A stretch of 64,000 bases of DNA from Podocnemis expansa (Eukaryota > Chordata > Testudines > Podocnemididae): the NCBI GenBank assembly GCA_007922195.1, contig ML682059.1:10118118-10182117 (forward strand), written 5' to 3'. Numbering within the stretch: the stretch's first letter is position 1; each line of letters opens with the position of its first letter. The position numbers and the translations under genes are program-made. Of this stretch, positions 52,380 through 63,720 are shown one piece after another. Under the pieces are notes generated by a model that saw only the letters and a list, made by a program, of their open reading frames with translations, searched no databases and was not told the origin of the DNA.

Positions 52380-52779
52380 NNNNNNNNNNNNNNNNNNNNN
52401 NNNNNNNNNNNNNNNNNNNNNNNNNNNNNNNNNNNNNNNNNNNNNNNNNNNNNNNNNNNNNNNNNNNNNNNNNNNNNNNNNNNNNNNNNNNNNNNNNNNN
52501 NNNNNNNNNNNNNNNNNNNNNNNNNNNNNNNNNNNNNNNNNNNNNNNNNNNNNNNNNNNNNNNNNNNNNNNNNNNNNNNNNNNNNNNNNNNNNNNNNNNN
52601 NNNNNNNNNNNNNNNNNNNNNNNNNNNNNNNNNNNNNNNNNNNNNNNNNNNNNNNNNNNNNNNNNNNNNNNNNNNNNNNNNNNNNNNNNNNNNNNNNNNN
52701 NNNNNNNNNNNNNNNNNNNNNNNNNNNNNNNNNNNNNNNNNNNNNNNNNNNNNNNNNNNNNNNNNNNNNNNNNNNNNNN
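52380..52779. other. Assembly gap (400 N)
   Basis: Exactly 400 consecutive N. The round number suggests an estimated or placeholder gap. ORFs spanning it have no meaning. Confidence 0.99.
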
Positions 52780-52935
52780 GGGTGTAAGTTCACCCATCTT
52801 CGAAGCATCTGAGGAAGTGGGATCTTCTCCCACGAAAGCTCATGCAAAAAATAAATCTGTTAGTCTTAAAGTGCCACACAACTGCTTGTTGTTTTTTTTA
52901 CTGGACTAGACTAACACGGCTATCCCTTTTTAAAT
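52780..52935 (+). repeat. Dispersed repeat with hammerhead-like core, right inverted arm
   Basis: Contains ctgagga (52809-52815), stem gtggga/tcccac (52817-52822 and 52828-52833, loop tcttc) and gaaa (52834-52837), then gctcatgc, an AT spacer, ctgttagtctta, gtgccaca and, further on, gactaacacggct. It resembles a Penelope-like element terminal repeat, but no coding part is visible. Confidence 0.8.
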
Positions 52936-53210
52936 TTACAGCAGAAGAGACACTGTTCAATCAAGACTTAGCTTAAGCCAGCCTTAAAAGGGAAAAGGGG
53001 ATGAGTGGAAACATTGACATTTCATGGCTTGAGCTCCCAATTTCAAAGCCTTCAATGTTAACCTCACCATACGTGGTAATTAATCTATTTAATCACTTTA
53101 TGCTTACACCATTAAATCACATTGGATCTTAATTGTATTTTTTAACAGGGAAGGTAATCTTAAGAGGGAGATACCCATGAGGGAAATCATGATGGCATAG
53201 GTGATAGAGG

Positions 53211-53990
53211 CAGTGGTTAAAGTAGAATTTGACTGGGCCTGGGACACTCCTAAAACTCTGGGCCCCCTTCCTGTGTTGTCCAGGCCCCCTTCATGCCTGT
53301 GTGGGCCCCAGCCCAAGTAGGCATTTGCAAGTTTCTTCATCTGCTTATCCTGTTTGTTGGGCACAAACTCCAACCCCACTTCCCAGCTATTCCCCACCAT
53401 CTGCCTCCAAACACCTGCCCGCTACCCACCCCAGCTACTGCCCCCTGAATGCCTGCCCTACCACTGTCCCGCCACCAGGCCTGAGGCCATGCTGCTCTTC
53501 AGCTGCAGCCGAAGGGGCCTCTGGGTCTTGCACGGGGCCTCTGCACTGCCTGCTTCACATCCCCCACCCTAGTCTGACCGCTCCCCAATCCCACCCTAAC
53601 CCAACCACCCTGCCGCTGGCTCACCCAGTTCCTTTCCCCAGTGGCTGACCAGCCCCGACCCCACCTCCACTCAGGGCCCTCTTACCTCGCCACCAGAGTG
53701 GAGAGGCCATGACACAGGCTGAGGCTCCTGCCCTGAGCCTGCTCTGAGGATGCTCAGAGCAGGCTCAGGGTGGGAGATTTAAAAACTCTTACAGAAGCTC
53801 CCTGCCAGCCAGAAGACTGCGTCCCCAGCCAGGTAGGGGCTGCAGCTGCTGGCTGTGCACAGCAGGGTAGAAGGAGAAATGCACCGGAACTCAGCATTCC
53901 CTCATATTATTTTATTTTTAGGAGCCCTGGAACGCTGGACCCTAAAAATGGTAGGACCCAGAATGTCATTCTGGCTTACTTTAACCCCTG
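53211..53990 (+). mobile_element. hAT-like element, family 'caggggttaaagta', copy 3
   Basis: This 780-bp element runs from cagtggttaaagtagaat to cttactttaacccctg, with a perfect 8-bp target duplication GATAGAGG at 53203-53210 and 53991-53998. Interior GC-rich; ORFs there are artefacts. Confidence 0.95.
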
Positions 53991-54800
53991 GATAGAGGTT
54001 TCAAAGGGCAGTTGTCATTAGGTTTGGAACAATTCCATTGACTTTTGTATTTCATTAAGTTTGACTAAAGATTGAATGGGTGCTTTGCAGGTGAAGGAGA
54101 TGGATGCATACCCCCCTCTTTTTGAACTCATTCACTGTGTCCTTTACATCATGGGCATGGGTCACAGGTCACTTCTGAGACCTGCGTGAAGCACACAGGA
54201 ATAGACAGCTCAGTAAAATCAAGGCAAATAATTCTAAATTATGTATTTTTTGTAAACGAATTGGTACATTTTCTAGCAAAATCCTTATGTGATGCAAACA
54301 TTACATTTCCAAGATTAAGCACACTGTCTGGAAATAGCAGAGTTAATATTGCACATATACATTTAATACTGTTACTTCACATATATGCATTAAAAAAGGT
54401 CTGTTCTTACATGTGATCGTCATATTTTACCACTCCTATAGGAAGTGTGCATGTAATGAACCCATCTACAGAGAATGAATCATGGAGTGCCAGCATCAAA
54501 AGCACAAGACCCTATCACTTGGTCTGGAATAATTACGTTAACACTTCAGCATTACGAGCACATCAGGAATCTAGGGCGTGCATAATGCTGAAACATTTGT
54601 AATGCTGAACAAGACATAATGGTAGTGGTTTCAAAAAGTTTACAGTGCACATTGACATAATACAGCTTTAAAACTCCACTATGCTGAAGAAAAATGCTGA
54701 TTTTAACCACCTTAATTTAAATGAAACATGCACAGAAACAGTTTTGTAACTTTGTCAACTCTTTTTCTTAAAACTTTTACCTTTTTAGTAAGCTGTCCAG

Positions 54801-54970
54801 CAGCTGTTCTCAACCACTGTGTCGGGACACATTGCTGTCTCGCCACACAGCGATAAGTGTGTTGGCGATGGCTGGATTTGGCGGGGGGGGGAGGGGCTGG
54901 CTGGTGTGTCCTGTAAGGTTGCGACACACTGCCAAGCACGACACAATGCACAAAAGGTTGAGAACCACTG
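54801..54970. mobile_element. hAT-like MITE, 'cagtggttctcaacc' type
   Basis: A 170-bp element with termini cagctgttctcaacc and ggttgagaaccactg, and flanks CTGTCCAG (54793-54800) and CTGTCCTG (54971-54978), 7 of 8 matching. Confidence 0.9.
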
Positions 54971-54978
54971 CTGTCCTG

Positions 54979-55671
54979 CATTTGTTCTTTTTATTGTTGT
55001 TGTTTTTATTGCCGCCTATTGCATACTTCTGGTTCCAAAAGAGGTGTGTGGCTGACTGGTCACTTTGTAAGTCTGGTGTTCATAACTCTGAATTCTGTAT
55101 TTCCTGAGCCGCAGGACTAAGCTGTACACTAGATAGACCTTCCATTGAGAGTAGACTGACACTCCAGGTTAAGGTAAGTTTACAACACAGGTAGGCCTAC
55201 CCATGCTAGCTTTAGCAAAAAAAGGCTGTAGTAGCATGGACTTCAGCACCTAAATATATAGCCTGCATCCCTAGTGGACTCACACTGATGCTGATGGCCT
55301 CCCCACATCCTTACTGATTTAGCAGGTGTGGGTAGCAATAATAAAGCTAGCATGCGCATACCTAAGTGCACTCCCGTTACACCTTAATTTGTGATGCTGA
55401 CATACTCTGAGCGAGTGAGAGAGATGGTCACACATTTAAAGTTAAATTGTGGGTGAGACTTACCCAGCTTGCCAAAGCGACTAAACTTGCACACCCCATA
55501 TAAGTGACACACACAGCTGCAATCTCTGAAGTTGGGAGGGGGGAAATGCTCAAAGACTGTGCACAGGATATCCCAAAGGGCACAAGAGATGTGGAGGAGG
55601 TAAGGCTGTTCATAAAGTCCATCTCCTGACCTAGGGTACTTCCTTTGGGATACAAATCAAAGTATGTAATG
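54979..55671. other. Intergenic, one weak repeat
   Basis: No gene. About 55170-55400 looks like a diverged inverted-repeat element; no clear ends. Confidence 0.4.
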
Positions 55672-56081
55672 CAGGGCCACCTCAACCCATAAGCAAATGA
55701 GGCCGTGACTTGGGGCACCATTTGCTTATGGGTGCTGTAGCCCTGCTCCACGCAGAAACTGGGCCCTGAGCTCCTGTCCCTCCCCAAGCCAGTCACGCCA
55801 CCGCCAGAAGCAGAGCGGGCCGGCCCATGGGGCGGACTCTGCTCTCTTGCCCTGCCACTGGGCTGGCTTGCCTTCCCCCTCAGGAGGAGCAGCCAGCCCC
55901 AGGGAGGGCAGAGTGGAGCCTGATCTCTGGGCTGGCCCATTTTGCCCCTGGGTCAGCGGTTCCCCACCCTGGGGGTGGCATGAACTGGCCCAGAGTGGAG
56001 GCCAGGTTCCATCCCCCCATGGGGAGGGGATGCAAAAGCGAAAGGCAGCTCACGGCACCACAGCCCCTTGAGCCAGGCCTG
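55672..56081. mobile_element. hAT-like non-autonomous element, GC-rich
   Basis: A 410-bp element, cagggccacctcaaccc to ccttgagccaggcctg. The flanks ATGTAATG and ATATACTG match 6 of 8. The interior is GC-rich. Confidence 0.65.
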
Positions 56082-57630
56082 ATATACTGTCATGTAGGAG
56101 GGTGGCTTACACCTGGATAGTCAATTAAACGTACAGCTGGATGAAATTTTATAGTCATACAAACACTGCAATTCATTCACTAATGTCCCCGTTATGTAGA
56201 ACTTGTTATACAGATAATTCAGACGGTTTTTTGGGTCCTTGGAAAGACCATGTTGTATCAAAAACTGGTATGTGATAAAGCATTTAAAGAGCTTTTCCAG
56301 GCTTTCTCCAGCTAGCAGAATGCTCAACACAAATTGACCCAATTCACCAACCCTGATAAAAAGCAGTACATTAAAAAATAAAACTGTTCATCCTGATGCT
56401 TTACATGAAAAAGTTTGTATGTTCTCTTTCCACTGAGTCTTCTTTGTCCTGGCAGAATTCAACATCAACCTTGGAAATACTCTTTGTTCTTACATAACTG
56501 TGATTAGAAGCAACAGCATAAAAGTGCAGATGTTCTCACTGCTTGTTTGGCTGAGAGAGAAATTTCCAGAGAAAAAACTCTTTGGCTTAAGGTGATTTCT
56601 TACAGGGTCACCAGCAAAACCCATGCAAATATCAGCAGTTTCCAGGTAGCTCAAATAATGTCTAGTCCCAACAGTGACTAATGCAGGAAGTATACAACTG
56701 CACATTGAACTAAGGATGGGGCATGGCTACCCTGCTCAATAGGGCATGCACTTTGCTGAGGATTCACACTCATCCTCCTTAAATGAGCAGCACCGTAGCC
56801 AAATACCAATTTCATCCATTTTTAGCGATAATGATGTCTATAAATGTCGGCGACTGCATTTTTGCAAAGATTTTCAGCAAACAACCTAGCAACCCAGCAT
56901 GCCAGAAATGCAGAGAGGCTGTGTGACGAGGTTCTATTTCCTCCCAGGTACCTGGTTCTGACAAATGTCAGTACAGCAATCATAGCATTTAGAGACACAG
57001 TTAATGGAAAAAAAATGTGTCATTGCTTTAGTTCTCCATACGATGACCTAAATTGTATTTTAGTACCCAACGCAGCTTACCCCTGTAACTACTGGGGTTG
57101 CTCAGGGCCCAAGAACACCGAACCCCAAGTCACCTACCAGGTATAGGACAACTTGGAAGTTTGTACTGTACATGCTTCAGGGGCTAGGCTTTGTAGGCCC
57201 TGGCCCTGATGGTTTCTGATAACCACTCAGATACATGGTTAAGTGAAAGAGTATTTTACTGTAATTTGCAGGAACGTTTGCAAAATCACTTAACCCATTA
57301 CATTTAAAGGTAAGCAACAGAGAAAAATGTATAGGCCCCTGAGGCAGTGCACTTGAGAGTCAGGGCTCTTCAGGCCTGGTGCCTGGGGCCCAACCCCAGT
57401 CCAGGCTCTAGTCAAGCAAATGGATGTGCACAGACTTCCAGGCAAGCTCAGTTTTTGTCTCTCACTGGGGCCTCTAGGCTGGTCACTGCCCAGCCGCTGC
57501 TGCTTCCCCATAGGCCCCATGAAGCCTGCACCCAGCTGTAATGTCCAGCAGTCACAGCCTGTTTCATGCATAGTTCTGCACGTAATTTCAGTCTCCAACA
57601 TCCTAGCAGCTTTTGGTTCACCATGCTACC
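56082..57630. other. Intergenic, nothing recognised
   Basis: No gene or named repeat. ORFs in this stretch show no domain. Confidence 0.5.
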
Positions 57631-58118
57631 CAGGGGCGTCACTGCTGCTGGGCACCTGGGGCACATGCCCCAAATCCCAGCGCTGGTGCCCCGGATCTGG
57701 TGGGGCCACCCGTCTCCCGGTCTCTGGCCCAATTGGGCCAAAGATCCAGGTCCCAGATGCCGGCAGCCGCAGCGGCCCCGTGCCCAGCCGGGGATCCAGG
57801 GCCCAGCCACCCGCGGCAGCCCCATCCCCAGCTGGGGATCTGGGACCCAGCTGCCCGTGGCCACAGCAGGGAATCCTGGGCTCAGCTGCCCACAGCGGCG
57901 GTGGCCCCATCCTTGGCCGGGGATGCGGGACCCAGCCACCCACAGCTGCTTCTGGCCCTGTCCCCAGCCAGGGATGCGGGGCCTAGCTGCCCGCGGCAGT
58001 GCAGCAGCTTCTGGCCCTGTCCCTGGCCAGGGGGTGTGGGCTGGGGGCGGGGCCTGCAGACCAGGGGTGTGGCCTGGGCCCATGCCCTGGCTCCCTCCCC
58101 AGGGCAGCAACACCCCTG
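57631..58118 (+). mobile_element. hAT-like element carrying a GC-rich minisatellite
   Basis: A 488-bp element with termini caggggcgtcactgctgct and agggcagcaacacccctg, and a perfect 8-bp duplication ATGCTACC at 57623-57630 and 58119-58126. Much of the interior is a tandem repeat (see 57775-58035). The 229-, 214- and 188-codon ORFs across it are artefacts of that repeat. Confidence 0.93.
57775..58035. repeat. GC-rich minisatellite inside hAT-like element
   Basis: About five irregular units of roughly 40-55 bp, each with ggggatnnggg-cccagc-tgcccgcggc-ccccatccccagcc-type text. Confidence 0.8.
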
Positions 58119-58330
58119 ATGCTACCACCACTTCCAAACAGGCTATCTACTTCCAGAGTCAGGACCCCTCTGGCCAAGGGAGAAGGAAGTGTAGTAGGAA
58201 GGGAGATTGATGGAAGTTATAAACCCCTGCTTGACAGGTTTGTCATAGCCTTCACCCATTGGCAAGCACAAGTACATATTTAAAAAACGATTTTAAAAAG
58301 CCTAGACTACAAACAAACTAAAATCTGAGG

Positions 58331-58772
58331 CTATGTCCACACATACATCGTTATTTCAAAATGAATTATTTTAAAATAAAGTCCTTATTTCGAAATAAGT
58401 TCATTCAAACTTAAGAAAATGTTAATTCGAATTAAGGGAAAAGCTCAAAGCGAAATAGCATGTCCAACATTGGACTTGCTATTTCGCTTTAGGAGAGGGG
58501 CACCATGGGAGGTGTGGCAACATGGCCCCCTCCCTTGGCCATGCCCCCACCCAATATAGGCTAAAAGGAAGGCACCCTGGAAAGGAGAAGGGCAAAAGTG
58601 CTATTTCGAAATAATGGTTGAAATAACATGTCCGAACAGCGTTATTTTGAAATAATCATTTTGAAATAACAGCCGTTTCGATTTAAAGAAAGTTTAAGCT
58701 ATTTCAAAATGATGGCTCTTATTTCGAAATGATGAAGCCTGTCATTTTGAAATAAAAATACGTTGTGTGGAC
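58331..58772. mobile_element. MITE rich in TTATTTCRAAATA motifs, copy 2
   Basis: The ends ctatgtccacacatac and gttgtgtggacctaat are inverted. The interior is full of atttcgaaataa and tattttgaaat palindromes. Same family as 40325-40775. Confidence 0.75.
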
Positions 58773-58857
58773 CTAATTGCTTTTATTTGGAAATAACCAG
58801 TGTTATTTCCCAGTTAGCTTCAAAAATGCTTGTGCTTTTCTTTAACTTTGGTGCTGA

Positions 58858-58965
58858 GGACACAATCACAGAATCTGGAAGGAACCATGGGAGGTCGTCA
58901 AGTTCAGTCCCCTATAATAATAATCAAAGTAATATAAGAACAATCAGCTAAAGGCAGCCACTTCT
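58858..58965 (-). mobile_element. CR1 LINE tail fragment, minus strand
   Basis: aatcacagaatctggaagga, accatgggaggtcgtcaagt and tcagtcccct read as the reverse complement of a CR1 3' end. Confidence 0.7.
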
Positions 58966-60019
58966 GCTGACAGCTGGGAAAAATCTATACATCCCTAAGG
59001 AAAAAAATAAGGGTTAGTTAACAGCGATCATCCACTCCCATGGGAAATCCTACAAGAGGAAGCTAAAGAGGCTGGGTGGAGGAACATGCCCACAAAAGTC
59101 TCTTGTAGGGCTCTCCCCAGTCATTGTAATGTGAAATAAACCACAGCTCTGTCCCAAGCCCCGTGGGTCTCCTGGGTTCCAAGCTGGTCTCTGGGCGGCT
59201 GCAGATTCCAGAAGCAGCTGTGCAGATGCCCTGTGACCCACAATACTCTTTTCACTTTGTAAAGTCATGCTACTAAGGTCACTTCTGGTTCCAGCTGCTG
59301 AGCGGACTCACTTTTAAAGAGGATATCCCAAAGTAGAAGGGCAGGTCACAGAAAAGATCAGGGTTTGTGGGGTGGAGGTGTAAATTATATATATGGAGTT
59401 GCACATAATGGCAACTCCTCGACTTGTGTGGTGGGGCACAGGGGGACGGCATAGGGCTATAGGTGGAAATAATCTAGCTACATTTGATCCTACCTCAGCA
59501 CAGGGAGAGGGACCAGATCTTAACCTTTAGTTAGGGCTCAGGTCGCATGTGTAAATGTTTATGGCTGGTCGTGAGCCAGGAGGCAATCTGGAGATGGAGG
59601 CCCTCAAGGGTGATTTTGGTTGGGTCTTGTCCTTCTGGGGGTGGGGAGCACATTGGGTCCTGCCCAGCACACCCCAGCTTGGCAGCTCCTGTGCTGTGAG
59701 ACTGACTGGGCTCTGTGCTGGGCATTGCAAACTCCAGGGTTGCAGCACTGCTCAGGTTTGACCCCTCCCCACTAACTGAACCAAATTTGTGTGACGTGGC
59801 CCATGGCGATTCAGTGCCACTCACTCAGATTTGGCATATCTAGACTCCTGTCATCCTGAGCCATCCTCTGGGGTACAGTGAATTGGGTGGACCACCCTGG
59901 GCTTTGGGGGGGGGGTCCCCACTCTTCCACATCACAGCGTTGGTCTTGCTCATCAATTTCACAGCTCTGCTGGAGCTGTGAAATTGACAAGGAAGCTGAG
60001 GAGACTGGGTGGCTGCTGC
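58966..60019. other. Intergenic, nothing recognised
   Basis: No gene. Becomes GC-rich after 59550. ORFs are unsupported. Confidence 0.45.
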
Positions 60020-60435
60020 CCACTGCCAATGTGGGAGTCAGGGCACAGGCGGGGGCTCCTGGCTGTGTGCTAGACTGGGTGGGAGGCTAGTGGCTGTGCA
60101 GCAAAGCAACTGCAGTCATTCCAGCTGGGAGTGGGAAGTGGGCAGTTGCTGTCAAGGTCCTGACTGCCGGCTGGGAGCAGGGACCAGCCTGGCGCCATTG
60201 CCAGGGCTCTGGCTGCACATTGGGACTGACTGGGAGGTAGGCAGCTGCACCCAGGGTCGTGGCTTTATGCTGGGACTGGCCAGAAGACGGGCAGGTGCCA
60301 CCAGGGTCCCAGCTGTGCATGGGACCAGGCTGGAGGCAGGTGGCTGCAGTCCATCTCCCAGCTGCATGCTGGGACTCAGTTGGGCTACACTGTGAGCTTT
60401 GTCCTGGGCCCCACAGTCTTCTAGGGACAGCCCTG
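60020..60435. repeat. GC-rich minisatellite ending in a hAT-like terminus
   Basis: About six irregular units of roughly 60 bp (gggactgnctgggaggcagg then cagctgca, ccagggtcc, cagctgcatgct types). It stops at cttctagggacagccctg (60418-60435), the reverse complement of the terminus of the 32472 element. The other end was not found. Confidence 0.65.
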
Positions 60436-60714
60436 CAACTAAGCTGAGCCTAAGAGCACTGTAACCCCAGAGGTTGTTGCAGTGCTTAAGAGGAAGGAGG
60501 TGAACCCAGTATGATGGGCACTGCTGTGCAACCCTTTGAAACATATTGGTGACCCAAGTTTGGGTCTGAACCACAGGTTGCACAACCTTGGACTAGATGA
60601 CATCTCATGATTCCATCTAGCCCTGCAGTTCTGTGAGGGAGGAGGACTTATAAAGTGCTTTATACTGCTACGAAAAAATTGTCTCCAGTTGGGCCCCCAA
60701 AATTAATGGACACT

Positions 60715-60865
60715 TTTGACCTTAATTTCTCTCTGCCTCAGTTCCTCAGCTGAAAAGTGGGCTAATAATACTCCATTGTCTCACAGTGGTGGTGTGGAAA
60801 TAAATTTCTGTGAAGCTCTTGGCACCACAAAGAAACCTAGTATGAAATAATAAATCTGTCTTCAA
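60715..60865 (+). mobile_element. MIR/CORE-like SINE body fragment
   Basis: tctctgcctcagttcctcag, tgaaaagtgggctaataata and gtgaagctcttggcacc are the 3' body of a CORE-SINE/MIR-type element; the tRNA head is lost. Confidence 0.65.
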
Positions 60866-62350
60866 CACAGTGCTTCAATAAAGTGTAGTAAATAAGGCTT
60901 ATGGCCATACATTGAACAACAGTGAGAAAATGAAATAGGGAATAACTACTTGTTAATTAACTGAGCACCTTTCATTGCGGGCACTGAAAAAGGCAGGGGT
61001 CCTGTGAATAAAATAGTAAATAATCACATAAAGTTTGAAGCATAAGGCATACATCAATATATGCAGTGCAGTGAGGCCCATTATGATGCTTAGAAAATGA
61101 TCGTTGCAGACATGGTGGCTACTGACTCACCATAGAGTTCTGTAGCCACCAAGCTGAAACATCTGGTGCTAAAAGTTCCCCACAAGAAACCCTGCAGTTT
61201 TCTGGCATGGCACAGATCAATTTTGACACCATACTAATAAAAGGATCTTATCTACTACTTTATTAATATTTGCCCTGTAAAGGCCCATCTTGGTTGCAAA
61301 CAAATGATATGTGTAGGTAAGTAAATTAAAGGTAAGCCTGAAGACCTCAGGAGTCATACACATGAGGAAGTATTGCAAATAGTCACCTGAGATAGAAAAT
61401 TGTAGGGTTTCCTTGACAATAAAATGTGCTAAAGAACTGAAAATTCTTTTCTTCTTGGGCTGTTTTATATATCAGTGTTTTCCACAATGATCAGTCTGAC
61501 AGATAAGGTGCACTAAATTACCATATCTATGTTTTGTTAGTAAGTATAAGTCAAGGTATTAGCCGCTCCCCATAATCTGTTTTTCCTGGCAACATTCACC
61601 TTTCACTGTAGGCTGAACATTTATCCTCAAGAGATGTGTTTGGATAGCAAACTAACTACGTAAAATTGTAACTGTAATACATCTAATGCTTTTTTTATGT
61701 AAATACCTAAAATATTACCTTTTTCCTTGCCAACAAGGATATATTCCTCAGCAACAGCATGGGGGGGGGCACAAACCTTTTTATAGGTAGCTCCTTGTAT
61801 ATGACATTTATTTGTGAGAGACAGCTTATCTTGTATGGTGTGAATTTTATTTTCTTACCCAAAGCCAGTGTTCAGTTTGATTTGTGCATAGTGCTGTTGG
61901 GCCTGTAGTGTTTATTCCTATAGTAAAATACATTTTTATTCCCCATTCTGCCAATCATGGCATCCAGCTCATTGACATATCATTGTTGTGAATGCTTCAG
62001 CATCTTTTTTGCCTGTGGTCTCACACAGCTAACATTTACACAGTCCTGTGCAGCAAAGCCGAGCAGCAATACAGGAACACCTCCCTGTTTGATATTTTAC
62101 GAGCTTGCAGGCATACTTGACTGCCTACAACATACAACAGTATCCTCTGCTAGACTTCCTGTCATCTGGGTGATGGCAAACTCCTTGTTTTGTAAATACC
62201 ATCTATGGCCAAGAGAGGAAGAAGCATTCCAGTTATCAATAAGTGCCTCATTATAACAGGGTCATAATTTGTCTGCTGGCTGTATGCACAGCATCAGACG
62301 TTGGTGACATGCTCTGGTCAGCTAATGAAGATTCTGCTGGGCAGAACACC
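60866..62350. other. Intergenic, nothing recognised
   Basis: No gene and no repeat I can name. A 99-codon ORF at 61957-62256 has no recognisable domain. Confidence 0.45.
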
Positions 62351-62358
62351 TTCTAGTG

Positions 62359-62541
62359 CAGGAGTCTCAAACACGCGGCCTGCAGTCCGCATGCGGCCCA
62401 TAAAGCTATTTCCTGCGGCCCACAATGACATGATTGTTTCCGATATTTGCAATATCATTGTATGGAAAGGTTTCAGTAGTGTGGCCCTCGAGCTAACATA
62501 CTAATCCTCATGCGGCCCTCGTTGTGAGTTTGAGACCCCTG
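62359..62541 (-). mobile_element. hAT-like MITE, family 'caggggtctcaaac', copy 2
   Basis: A 183-bp element with termini caggagtctcaaac and gtttgagacccctg. Flanks TTCTAGTG and TTCTAGGG match 7 of 8. Its interior is the reverse complement of 5176-5384 (shared tgcaatatcattgtatggaa and ccacaatgaca). Confidence 0.93.
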
Positions 62542-62593
62542 TTCTAGGGGGCATCTTCCAACATCCTGTGATGAAACTTGACAAACAGATGAC

Positions 62594-62906
62594 CAGGGCT
62601 GGATGAATCACAAGCCAAATAAGCCATAGCGTAGGGCCTCTAAATATGTCAGCGATAACTAAGAAGATTTATTGTAATTGAAATTGCTAATGCAAATAAG
62701 GCTTTTTGCAAGATGTATGTTTTATTTAGTTGATTTTTGTTGCATCTTTGCCTATGTATATATGCAAATAGACAGGTTTATCATTTATTTTTTTCAGTAC
62801 CCTTTCTGTTATACTATAATAGACTTTTTTCTCTTTGTTTTTTGTGGTATGAGGCATCTGAATCTTGACACAGCTTAAGGCCTCAGCATGTCTTAATCTG
62901 GCCCTG
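62594..62906. mobile_element. hAT-like non-autonomous element, 'cagggctggat' type
   Basis: A 313-bp element from cagggctggatgaatcaca to gtcttaatctggccctg, with a perfect 8-bp duplication CAGATGAC at 62586-62593 and 62907-62914. Confidence 0.92.
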
Positions 62907-63030
62907 CAGATGACACACACATTTCTCAGGCACAAGGAATGTTGCGTCTTGATGATCAGTGCAGTATTACACAGAAGCATCAGTGACTGCATGTCAGCAG
63001 CTGTTGTGCGTACTGTTAGTGAGCTATGGC

Positions 63031-63720
63031 AGTGGTCCACAGACACCTGGGGGGGGGGGCCGCAGAGCTACTTAAAGGGTCCGTGGACAGGCTGGGAGCT
63101 GGGGCCAGATGCTGCTGGTGGCAGGAGTGAGATGCTGCAGCGGGAGCCAGACAATACCTGTGCCCTAGGCTGGGAGTTTTTAAAACTTCCCTGTTACCCT
63201 GAGCATGTTCAGATCATGCTAAGGGCATGAGGAACAGCCTACGAATGGCTGCTCTGGCTCTGGCAGCCAGATAAGGGTGCCGCTGGGGTGGGGAGAGGTC
63301 GGGCTCAGGGACAGGTAGCCGGCAAAAGGGCATGGGGGGGAATTGACCAGAGGAAGTGGAGGAAGCCAGTGGCAGGGCGGGAAGGATTACGGAGGGGGCT
63401 GGGGTGACTCAGGGCCAGCGCCTGCTGCAGCTCTGCTGGTCCGCAGTAGGGCTGGACCCCACTGGTGGCCCCCCTCCTGTGGCTCTGTCACTCAGTGGTG
63501 GGGCTGGATTCCTCCCGCACACAACCCCTCCCCACCGTGACTCTGCCACTCGGCGGCAGGGCTGGACCCCACCAGTGGTCACCCCCACCACAGCTCTGCT
63601 GTTCTATGGCAGGGACTGCTCCATGGTGCAGGCCAGATTCTGACTGCAGCATCAACACCACAAAGTGGTGGCACTGGACAAGGGTCCGCAAAGTTTTATT
63701 TGAGAAAAAGGGGGTCCTCA
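63031..63720. mobile_element. Probable hAT-like GC-rich element, ends incomplete
   Basis: Starts cagtggtccacagacacctg and later has aagggtccgcaaagttttat and gggggtcctcag, phrases of a common GC-rich turtle repeat. No matching right terminus or target duplication was found. ORFs inside are artefacts. Confidence 0.45.

Noticed and set aside
52041..52909. ORFs of 137-268 codons
   Set aside because: They read through 400 N; the matching ends on both strands reflect inverted repeat arms.
57420..58283. 229-, 214-, 188- and 168-codon overlapping ORFs
   Set aside because: Stop-poor because of the GC-rich minisatellite inside a transposon; no start context, splice pattern or domain.
59527..60583. 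Several 60-143-codon ORFs
   Set aside because: GC-rich tandem repeat composition; frames on both strands open at once.
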